From NCBI GenBank assembly GCA_964527385.1, contig CAZGPZ010000076.1, forward strand, positions 1 to 5,116: DNA of 5,116 nucleotides, written 5' to 3'. Both the position numbers and the translations under genes were made by a program. Source of the stretch: JANWHZ01 sp964527385 (GTDB lineage Bacteria > Patescibacteriota > Saccharimonadia > Saccharimonadales > UBA4665). Positions 1 through 4,483 of the stretch are shown piece after piece; position 1 is the stretch's first letter; each line of letters starts with the position of its first letter. The notes beneath the pieces are model-generated. The model did not search any database, had not been told where the DNA came from, and was given only the letters and a program-made list of their open reading frames with translations.

Positions 1-1
1 A

Positions 2-457
2 GGCGCCTACATCGAAGCCAAAAAATACGGGTCCAACATCTACGGTACCAGCGCTGCTGAGATGAAAACCGCGCACGACAGCGGCCAAACGGCGATTACT
101 GACATTGAAGTGCAGGGCGTCGCGGAATACATGTCAATCGATCCCCAAACCCAAGTCGTTTTTGTGTTGCCGCCAAGTTTTGATGTATGGCAAGAGCGGT
201 TCAGCCGCCGCTACGGGGACGCACCGGACGAGACTGTCCTGATAGAGCGCATGGAAGCATCGTTGCGCGAGCTGGAACACGCGCTGTCGGTGCCGTATCT
301 CCATTTTGTCGTCAATGATTCTCTTGCTGGGGCAGTTGCCGAAGCCAAAGCGATAGTCGCCGGCAGCGAGGCGCCGCGCCACAACGAACAAGCCCACGAA
401 GTCGCTCGCCAAATAGTCAATGAGCTGAAGCGCCAATTGTCGCGCCACAGCAGCTAG
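2..457 (+). CDS. guanylate-kinase-like protein, 5'-truncated by window edge
   Basis: The frame is open from base 2, so the window holds the last 151 residues and a TAG stop; the P-loop half lies outside. Canonical guanylate kinases phosphorylate GMP to GDP with ATP in the cytoplasm. Visible family features are the SNIYGTS segment (matching the NYYGTS GMP-binding loop, with its tyrosine kept), TDIEVQG (matching the DI(D/E)xQG strand), VFVLPPS, a lid-like region with RFSRRYGDAPDE, IERM and the late VVND motif. In the loop just before NIYGTS, where canonical enzymes usually have AEV, this protein reads AKK, so a GMP-contacting glutamate may be missing. A charged C-terminal tail of about 30 residues follows the kinase core. 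The ATG at 62 is internal and not the start. The next gene, 71 bp downstream, is a clear paralogue. Family membership is strong, but GMP kinase activity cannot be judged without the N-terminus. Confidence 0.88.
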   Translation, partial: GAYIEAKKYGSNIYGTSAAEMKTAHDSGQTAITDIEVQGVAEYMSIDPQTQVVFVLPPSFDVWQERFSRRYGDAPDETVLIERMEASLRELEHALSVPYLHFVVNDSLAGAVAEAKAIVAGSEAPRHNEQAHEVARQIVNELKRQLSRHSS

Positions 458-461
458 GGTA

Positions 462-481
462 TTGTGCAGCCGAAAGCACAA
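462..481 (+). other. small hairpin between the two kinase-like genes
   Basis: TTGTGC (462-467) pairs with GCACAA (476-481) around an 8-base loop, five bases after the stop of the first gene. No T-run follows, so it is not a convincing intrinsic terminator. It may be an mRNA end structure or chance. Confidence 0.25.
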
Positions 482-514
482 CGCCGCTGCGTTCCAAGCC
501 ACGGCGATATCTGC

Positions 515-520
515 TAACCT
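515..520 (+). promoter_or_regulatory. possible extended -10 box for a leaderless second kinase-like gene
   Basis: TGC followed by TAACCT resembles an extended -10 element. Its expected transcription start, near 527, would fall almost on the ATG at 529. No Shine-Dalgarno precedes that ATG, which fits a leaderless message. The base positions 17 bp further up (TTCCAA, 492-497) match the -35 consensus poorly, so this is tentative. Confidence 0.3.
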
Positions 521-528
521 AGTAATAC

Positions 529-1275
529 ATGAACCAATTAGTTTACGCGGACGAATTCCGCGAAGCCCTTGGCAAATACCAGCCCTCCGAGCGCGCAAAG
601 AAAATCTTGGGCAATGTCCGACTCCTATTATTCGTCGCGCCGACCGCGACGGGGCGCGACACCATTATCCACGAATTGCAACAGACCGGTCACTACCACG
701 CCATCGTCAGCAATACCACGCGCACGCCGCGTACCAATAACGGCGTGACCGAGCAGAGCGGGCGGGAATACTGGTTCCAGACCGAGGAACAAATGCTCGA
801 CGAGCTCGGCAGCGGCGAATTGGTCGGCGCGGCGATCATCCACAACCAGCAGGTTTCCGGCATCAGCGTGCGCGAACTGGAAGCGGCGGAAAAGGATGGG
901 AAAATTGCCGTGACGGATATCGAGATTGTCGGCGCGACCAGCATCCACAAACTCAAGCCGGACGCTATGTTCCTCTTCATGGTCCCTCTAAGCTTCGATA
1001 TTTGGATGGAGCGCTTGCACATGCGCGGCTACATGGCGCCCGACGAACTCCTGCGCCGGATGGAGAGCGCCGAGCGCGAGCTGGCGACTGCACTGAAGGC
1101 AGATTACTTCAGCTTTATCCTGAACGACACGCTCGAAGGCACTGCGGCGGAAATCGATCGCCTCGTCACGACCGGCCAGTACGACCCATTCAAGGAACGC
1201 TCAGTGCGCGAAATCGCCCAGAACATGTACAAAGAAGTCAGCGCCTACCTCGGCAAGCACTCGCACCGATCGTAG
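529..1275 (+). CDS. divergent guanylate-kinase-like protein with atypical P-loop
   Basis: This 248-residue protein has the guanylate kinase order of motifs after an extra N-terminal stretch of about 30 residues. The Walker A position reads APTATGRDT (37-45), where canonical enzymes have GxxxxGK(S/T): the catalytic lysine is Arg43 and the next residue is Asp44. The GMP-binding region is partly kept, with SNTTRTPR (61-68) and REYWF (79-83). The NYYGTS loop, however, reads QQVSGIS (107-113), losing the tyrosine, and the preceding glutamate is not evident. TDIEIVG (129-135), a lid with RGYMAPDE, RRME and a FILND motif follow. The upstream gene shares TDIE, (P/L)SFD(V/I)W, APDE and the basic tail, so the two are tandem paralogues. 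Known family: GMP to GDP. Inference: altered nucleotide specificity, slow kinase or non-catalytic scaffold. There is no Shine-Dalgarno before ATG 529. Codon use suits an expressed gene, and no frameshift is seen. Confidence 0.85.
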   Translation: MNQLVYADEFREALGKYQPSERAKKILGNVRLLLFVAPTATGRDTIIHELQQTGHYHAIVSNTTRTPRTNNGVTEQSGREYWFQTEEQMLDELGSGELVGAAIIHNQQVSGISVRELEAAEKDGKIAVTDIEIVGATSIHKLKPDAMFLFMVPLSFDIWMERLHMRGYMAPDELLRRMESAERELATALKADYFSFILNDTLEGTAAEIDRLVTTGQYDPFKERSVREIAQNMYKEVSAYLGKHSHRS

Positions 1276-1292
1276 TGTACAGAATATCCTTT

Positions 1293-1326
1293 CTAGCACT
1301 CTTGACGGGCATGGCAAAAGTACTAA
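1293..1326 (+). promoter_or_regulatory. vestigial CIRCE-like site with over-long spacer
   Basis: The left arm CTAGCACTC (1293-1301) matches CIRCE at 8 of 9 bases. A right-arm-like AAGTACTAA (1318-1326) matches GAGTGCTAA at 7 of 9, but the spacer is 16 bases, not the fixed 9. TTGACG follows the left arm as TTGACA does in the intact site, yet no good -10 box lies at the right distance. It is probably a non-functional relic. Confidence 0.4.
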
Positions 1327-1337
1327 CTAGCACGCCG

Positions 1338-1466
1338 CTAGGCACAGGGAAGCCGCCCATCTTGCTGCTTTTTCTTCCAGTCCAGCTCGCAGTGGATCCA
1401 CCACTGTTCGCTCGGGCCTTCAAAAAAATCATCAAGCTGAACTCCTCCCCTGCACCGATCGACGCA
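1338..1466 (-). pseudogene. start-less protein-like reading frame, possible gene remnant
   Basis: On the minus strand a frame is open from 1466 down to a TAG at 1338-1340, about 42 codons. It has no ATG, GTG or TTG start. Its translation includes DDFFEGPSEQWWIHCELDW followed by a KKKQQDG run, whose composition looks like real protein rather than random noise. I do not recognise a family. It lies between the duplicated promoter pieces described in this intergenic region, so it may be the tail of a gene carried in by the rearrangement. It could also be chance: short open frames of this length are common. Confidence 0.25.
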
Positions 1467-1470
1467 CTAG

Positions 1471-1497
1471 TTAGCACTCTTGACATGCGAGTGCTAA
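1471..1497 (+). promoter_or_regulatory. perfect CIRCE operator (HrcA site) of dnaK
   Basis: TTAGCACTC (1471-1479), nine spacer bases and GAGTGCTAA (1489-1497) match the CIRCE consensus exactly. CIRCE is the inverted repeat bound by the HrcA repressor, which loses activity when GroEL is titrated by unfolded protein. Here the spacer contains the dnaK -35 box, so bound HrcA should block RNA polymerase directly. hrcA itself is not in this window. Confidence 0.96.
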
Positions 1498-1508
1498 TTT
1501 TTTATGCT
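1480..1508 (+). promoter_or_regulatory. dnaK sigma-70-type promoter
   Basis: TTGACA (1480-1485) is a perfect -35 box placed inside the CIRCE spacer. A 17-bp spacer leads to TATGCT (1503-1508), a 4 of 6 match to the -10 consensus, giving a predicted start near 1515. An alternative extended -10, TGC plus TAGAAT (1505-1513), is closer to consensus but lies 22 bp from the -35 box. Confidence 0.75.
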
Positions 1509-1517
1509 AGAATTGTA

Positions 1518-1544
1518 TTAGCACTCGAATATGCTATCTGCTAA
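1518..1544 (+). promoter_or_regulatory. second, half-degenerate CIRCE in dnaK leader
   Basis: TTAGCACTC (1518-1526) is a perfect left arm. After exactly nine bases comes ATCTGCTAA (1536-1544), matching GAGTGCTAA at the last six of nine positions. The start is 47 bp after that of the perfect CIRCE, and the site lies in the predicted 5' leader, 18 bp before ATG 1563. It could be a weaker auxiliary HrcA site or a leader element. Confidence 0.65.
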
Positions 1545-1545
1545 C

Positions 1546-1556
1546 TAAGGAAGGGG
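1546..1556 (+). promoter_or_regulatory. dnaK ribosome binding site
   Basis: The purine-rich stretch TAAGGAAGGGG contains AAGGA and AGGGG matches to the anti-Shine-Dalgarno and ends 6 bases before ATG 1563. It fixes that start, which also yields the canonical MSKIIGIDLGTTNS N-terminus. Confidence 0.85.
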
Positions 1557-1562
1557 AAACAT

Positions 1563-3482
1563 ATGTCAAAAATCATTGGGATCGACCTTGGTACGACGAA
1601 CTCGGCTATGGCTGTCATGCAGTCTGGCAAGCCGGAGATCATTGCTAACTCTGAAGGCGCGCGCACGACGCCGTCGGTGGTGGCGATTAACAAGAACGGC
1701 GAACGCCTGGTTGGCCAGGTAGCCCGTCGTCAGCAAGTGACTAACTCAAAGAACACGATTTATGAAGTAAAGCGCCTGATCGGCCGCAAGTGGGACGACC
1801 CGGAAGTCCAGCGCGACCTTAAGCTTCTGGGTTACGAAATCGTCAAGTCTGGCAGTGGTGTTAAGGTCAAGATGGGCGATAAGGAATACAGCCCAGAAGA
1901 AGTCAGCGCCATGATCCTCGCCAAGCTGAAGGCTGACGCCGAAAGCTTCCTGGGCGACAAAGTGACCGAAGCGGTCATTACGGTGCCGGCATACTTCGAC
2001 GATTCGCAGCGCCAGGCGACCAAAGACGCCGGCAAGATTGCCGGTTTGGAAGTCCGCCGCATTATCAACGAACCAACTGCGGCTGCCTTGGCGTACGGCC
2101 TCGACAAAGAAAAAGGCGAAGAGAAGATCGCCGTCTACGACCTTGGTGGCGGCACCTTCGACGTGTCTATCCTAGAACTGGGTGACGGTGTGTTTGAAGT
2201 GAAGTCGACCAATGGTGATACGCACCTCGGCGGTGCCGACTTCGACCGTGTGATCGTCAACTACTTCGTGGATGCATTCAAGAAAGATTCCGGTATTGAT
2301 ATCTCTAGCGACAAAGCCGCGATGCAGCGCCTGCGCGACGAAGCCGAGAAGGCCAAGATTGAGCTGTCGACCGCCCAAGAGGTCGACATCAACCTGCCGT
2401 TCTTAACGGCTGACGCCGATGGCCCGAAGCATTTCGAGCACAAACTGACCCGCGCCAAGCTGGAAGATTTAGTTCATGAGTTGATCGAAAAGACCGCCGC
2501 CCCGTGCGAGAAAGCGCTCAAAGACGCTGGTCTGAAAGCCAGCGATATCAACTCTGTTGTTCTCGTTGGCGGTATGACCCGCATGCCGGCTGTGCAGGAA
2601 AAGGTGAAGGCTATCTTCGGCAAAGACCCGATGAAGGGCGTGAACCCTGATGAAGTCGTCGCTGTGGGTGCTGCTATCCAGGGCGGCGTGCTACAAGGCG
2701 ACGTCAAAGACGTCTTGCTGCTTGATGTTACGCCACTGTCACTCGGTATCGAGACCATGGGCGGCGTATTCACGAAGCTGATCGAGCGCAACACCACTAT
2801 CCCAACCAGCAAATCCGAAGTTTTCTCCACCGCCGCCGACAGCCAGCCGCAAGTAGAAATCCACGTTGCCCAGGGGGAACGCGAAATGATCGCCGGCAAC
2901 AAGAGCTTAGGGCGCTTTGTCCTAGACGGTATTCCACCGGCACCACGCGGCGTCCCGCAGATCGAAGTTACCTTCAATATCGACGCTAACGGCATCCTGA
3001 ACGTGACCGCCAAGGACAAGGGTTCAGGCAAAGAGCAGAGCATTACTATCCAAGGTTCCGGTAATCTTTCCAAGGAAGACGTCGAGAAGATGGCCAAGGA
3101 AGCCGAAGCTCACGCCGACGAAGACAAGAAGAAGAAAGAAGCCGTCGAAGCCCGCAATTTGCTGGATTCTACCATCTACCAAGCTGAAAAGCTGAAGTCC
3201 GACAGCAAAGACAAGCTGTCTGATGAGGACATGAAGACGTTGAACGAAGCCATCGACACCGCCAAGAAAGTGTCCGGTGACGAAAGCGACGACAAAGACA
3301 AGCTGGAAGCCGCAGCCAAAGAGCTCAACGACAAGCTCATGCCCATCGGCGCCAAAATGTACGAATCCGCCGGAGGCGGAGCCAAGTCCGAGGCAAAGCC
3401 AGAAGAAGGCGAAGCCAAATCCGACGACAAGAAAGACGACGGCCCAGTAGAAGGCGAAGTCGTCGACGACAACAAAAAGTAA
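1563..3482 (+). CDS. dnaK: molecular chaperone DnaK (Hsp70)
   Basis: This is a complete 639-residue Hsp70, essentially the length of the E. coli protein. It binds exposed hydrophobic peptides in the cytoplasm in an ATP-driven cycle with DnaJ and GrpE, neither of which is encoded here. The ATPase domain shows GIDLGTTNS (6-14), the YDLGGGTFD phosphate-2 motif (192-200, with Thr198 at the autophosphorylation position) and VVLVGGMTRMP (332-342). The interdomain linker VLLLD is at 384-388, followed by the TPLSLGIET start of the substrate-binding domain and a charged helical lid. The tail from about 600 is Gly-rich, then acidic/lysine-rich, ending EGEVVDDNKK. Around residues 75-100 it has the longer GRKWDDPEVQRD-type segment found in Gram-negative DnaKs and absent from Bacillus. 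The gene has its own CIRCE-controlled promoter and appears monocistronic. All core motifs are intact. Confidence 0.98.
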   Translation: MSKIIGIDLGTTNSAMAVMQSGKPEIIANSEGARTTPSVVAINKNGERLVGQVARRQQVTNSKNTIYEVKRLIGRKWDDPEVQRDLKLLGYEIVKSGSGVKVKMGDKEYSPEEVSAMILAKLKADAESFLGDKVTEAVITVPAYFDDSQRQATKDAGKIAGLEVRRIINEPTAAALAYGLDKEKGEEKIAVYDLGGGTFDVSILELGDGVFEVKSTNGDTHLGGADFDRVIVNYFVDAFKKDSGIDISSDKAAMQRLRDEAEKAKIELSTAQEVDINLPFLTADADGPKHFEHKLTRAKLEDLVHELIEKTAAPCEKALKDAGLKASDINSVVLVGGMTRMPAVQEKVKAIFGKDPMKGVNPDEVVAVGAAIQGGVLQGDVKDVLLLDVTPLSLGIETMGGVFTKLIERNTTIPTSKSEVFSTAADSQPQVEIHVAQGEREMIAGNKSLGRFVLDGIPPAPRGVPQIEVTFNIDANGILNVTAKDKGSGKEQSITIQGSGNLSKEDVEKMAKEAEAHADEDKKKKEAVEARNLLDSTIYQAEKLKSDSKDKLSDEDMKTLNEAIDTAKKVSGDESDDKDKLEAAAKELNDKLMPIGAKMYESAGGGAKSEAKPEEGEAKSDDKKDDGPVEGEVVDDNKK

Positions 3483-3488
3483 GGCTCC

Positions 3489-3517
3489 CGTCATTCCCGC
3501 GAAAGCGGGAATCCAGT
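3489..3517 (+). repeat. left terminal hairpin repeat
   Basis: ATTCCCGC (3493-3500) and GCGGGAAT (3505-3512) form a perfect 8-bp stem closed by a GAAA tetraloop, a very stable GNRA loop in RNA. Flanks GTC and CCAG match the right-hand copy in reverse orientation. No T-run follows, so it is not a standard terminator, but it could stabilise or end the dnaK message. Confidence 0.85.
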
Positions 3518-3530
3518 AATAAATATTCCT

Positions 3531-3821
3531 ACGACAAAGGCTGGCTACGCGTACATCTTGGCAAGCGACCGAAACGGAACACTCCATGTCGGTGTGACGA
3601 GCAACTTAGCAAAACATGTCGATGAGCACAAAAGCCACGCAGTTGATGGTTTTACCGAAAAATACGATATCGATAAGCTTGTTTGGCGCGAAATGTTTGA
3701 TTCTATTGAGCAGGCTATTGTTCGCGAAAAGCAACTGAAAAAATGGAACCATGCGTGGAAACTAGCGCTCATTGAAAAAGGTTATCCAGGCTGGAACGAT
3801 CTGGCAAAGGATATAATTTGA
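3531..3821 (+). pseudogene. GIY-YIG nuclease family protein, probably decayed
   Basis: The translation is a compact GIY-YIG domain: GYAYILAS (the GIY strand), then GTLHVGVTSNL (the YIG strand), LAKHVDEH, GFTEKY, LVWRE, AIVREKQLKKWNHAWK and a TGA stop. The likely ancestral start is the ACG at 3531, giving TKAGYAYIL; a single T-to-C change would explain the loss of ATG. The only in-frame standard start is TTG 3558, which falls inside the GIY motif and would destroy it. The tyrosine of the YIG motif is His, and the arginine normally found in the LxxRV motif after it is also His, while the glutamate in REKQ is kept. Intact family members cut or nick DNA. Being bounded by inverted repeats suggests a mobile or homing-like origin. 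It is probably inactive, though translation from a rare ACG or ATT codon cannot be excluded. Confidence 0.72.
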
Positions 3822-3850
3822 CTGGATTCCCGAGCAAGTCGGGAATGACG
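3821..3850 (-). repeat. right terminal hairpin repeat, inverted copy
   Basis: ATTCCCGA (3826-3833) and TCGGGAAT (3839-3846) form a perfect 8-bp stem with a 5-base GCAAG loop. The loop and innermost stem pair differ from the left copy, but the stem is still paired, suggesting compensating changes. It begins in the last base of the GIY-YIG stop codon. Confidence 0.85.
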
Positions 3851-3871
3851 AAGGGACCTGACCTGCATGAA

Positions 3872-3896
3872 ATTGAAGCTTCAATAATGCATGCAT
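3872..3896. promoter_or_regulatory. two adjacent palindromes, possible operator
   Basis: ATTGAAGCTTCAAT (3872-3885) is a perfect 14-bp palindrome covering the predicted -35 box. ATGCATGCAT (3887-3896) is a perfect 10-bp palindrome running up to the -10 box. Their placement would suit a repressor site, but no regulator gene is visible nearby. Confidence 0.35.
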
Positions 3897-3901
3897 ATAA
3901 G
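3873..3901 (+). promoter_or_regulatory. predicted promoter of the GNAT gene
   Basis: TTGAAG (3873-3878, 4 of 6) and TATAAG (3896-3901, 5 of 6) are separated by 17 bp, predicting a start near 3908. That leaves about 8 bases before ATG 3916, an almost leaderless message, and supports 3916 as the original start. The -35 box lies in a 14-bp perfect palindrome. Confidence 0.5.
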
Positions 3902-3915
3902 GCATAATAATTGCT

Positions 3916-4356
3916 ATGGCACAGGATCGCGATATTTAAGTTCGACAACCTGTTTCTGACTCAGAAGTATCAGCGATGCTGGATCTACGCTATAAGATGC
4001 TTGATGAGCCAGCTCGTGAGCCAAGACAGACTGAACTAGGGTATGGCGATACCCGTCCCGGGGCGACGCTGTATGTCGCGCTTCGGGCGGGCGAAGTCGT
4101 CGGAACTGCTGTATTGACGCGTTCACAGAAGGAAGGTCTATACCTAATTGATCAGGTTGCGACTCGTTATCATAGGCAGGGTATTGGCAGGGCTGTCATG
4201 CAGCACCTAGAGGTTGAAGCAAGAGACTTGGGCGCTACCCAGCTGGGGCTGGACGCCATAGGGACGGACGAAGCCTTACGATTCTATGATGCAATCGGCT
4301 ACTCGCCCAGAGTAGGCGGGGGTAACCTCAGGGGCTGGCGGACAAAGGACTTATAA
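3916..4356 (+). pseudogene. GNAT N-acetyltransferase with in-frame stop at codon 8 (restart possible at 3976)
   Basis: From ATG 3976 a 126-residue GNAT protein is open. GNAT enzymes move an acetyl group from acetyl-CoA to an amine; the substrate here is unknown. Visible features are LYVALRAGEVVGTAVL, LIDQVATRYHRQGIGRAVMQHLE with the acetyl-CoA pyrophosphate loop RQGIGRA (67-73 from 3976), LGLDA, and ALRFYDAIGY. The first strand usually begins with a V/I-R-x segment before LDLRY. That segment lies upstream in the same frame (VRQPVSDSEVSA, 3940-3975) and is preceded by MAQDRDI from ATG 3916. A TAA at 3937-3939 separates them. With that one codon read as sense, the protein would be 146 residues, a normal GNAT length. 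Either the gene is a recent nonsense pseudogene, or translation restarts at 3976 and makes a protein lacking strand 1. No Shine-Dalgarno supports 3976, and sequencing error is possible. Confidence 0.7.
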
Positions 4357-4469
4357 GTGTCTAGAGCCTGACTGATATAAAAGTAGTACACTGTAGAGTA
4401 ATGAGCCGTTGTCCATATTACGCAACCACCGATCTCTGATACGTATCTCTTATACGTTCTAAAAATCGT
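4357..4469 (+). other. intergenic region before the exporter gene
   Basis: This 113-bp AT-rich gap must hold the exporter promoter. I see only weak candidates, such as TTGTCC at 4409-4414 without a well-spaced -10 box. GATACGTATC (4438-4447) is a perfect 10-bp palindrome, and CGTAT (4442-4446) can pair with ATACG (4452-4456). No terminator with a T-run is evident for the GNAT gene. Confidence 0.3.
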
Positions 4470-4475
4470 AAGGAG
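4470..4475 (+). promoter_or_regulatory. ribosome binding site of the LysE-type gene
   Basis: AAGGAG is a near-perfect Shine-Dalgarno with 8 bases before ATG 4484. It is the best such signal in the window and confirms that start. Confidence 0.9.
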
Positions 4476-4483
4476 ATATTGCT

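Larger units (their letters stand above)
1263..1484 (+). repeat. split direct repeat: GCACCGATCG and TAGCACTCTTGAC, each present twice
   Basis: Two words occur in the same order twice. GCACCGATCG is at 1263-1272 (last codons of the upstream gene) and 1452-1461. TAGCACTCTTGAC is at 1294-1306 and 1472-1484. The second pair is the functional dnaK CIRCE/-35 region; the first is a partial copy about 180-190 bp upstream. A nearby inverted pair, CTAACTAG at 1323-1330 and CTAGTTAG at 1467-1474, nearly bounds the material in between. The order and spacing argue for an old duplication or insertion within this intergenic region. Confidence 0.6.
3489..3850 (+). mobile_element. inverted-repeat element carrying a GIY-YIG gene
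   Basis: The element is bounded by inverted repeats of about 30 bp. The outer ends read CGTCATTCCCG at left (from 3489) and CGGGAATGACG at right (to 3850). The inner ends read CGGGAATCCAGT and ACTGGATTCCCG. Each end is itself a hairpin. The inside holds only the GIY-YIG gene, whose stop codon overlaps the first base of the right repeat. It starts 7 bp after the dnaK stop. No obvious target-site duplication is visible. Short ATTCCC/GGGAAT hairpin repeats are known as dispersed families (for example dRS3 in Neisseria), and from memory they often flank small GIY-YIG genes. The mechanism of movement is inferred. Confidence 0.7.

Noticed and set aside
134..598. 154-codon open frame on the minus strand
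   Set aside because: It overlaps the well-supported kinase-like gene on the other strand, shows no recognisable motif and has shadow-like composition (rich in Ala, Arg and Leu).
1389..1406. CAGTGG/CCACTG hairpin as a terminator for the second kinase-like gene
   Set aside because: The stem is only 6 bp with no following T-run on either strand.
1002..1544. 180-codon + strand frame overlapping the second kinase-like gene and the dnaK promoter
   Set aside because: It runs through the 3' half of a clear gene in another frame and through CIRCE and promoter sequence; the translation has no family features.
2474..3097. 207-codon minus-strand frame inside dnaK
   Set aside because: Long antisense frames are common opposite GC-rich dnaK genes; its Ser/Pro-rich translation is a mirror of DnaK codons.
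3493..3512. Left hairpin as an intrinsic dnaK terminator
   Set aside because: The stem is strong but no T-run follows, and the same hairpin recurs as the element's other end, so it is better explained as a repeat.
3558..3560. TTG as the start of the GIY-YIG gene
   Set aside because: It would remove the GYAYI strand, the defining GIY motif, and has no Shine-Dalgarno at the right distance.
3024..3587. 187-codon minus-strand frame over the dnaK 3' end and the left repeat
   Set aside because: The repetitive Phe/Val/Gly-rich translation is the antisense of the Lys/Asp/Glu-rich DnaK tail.
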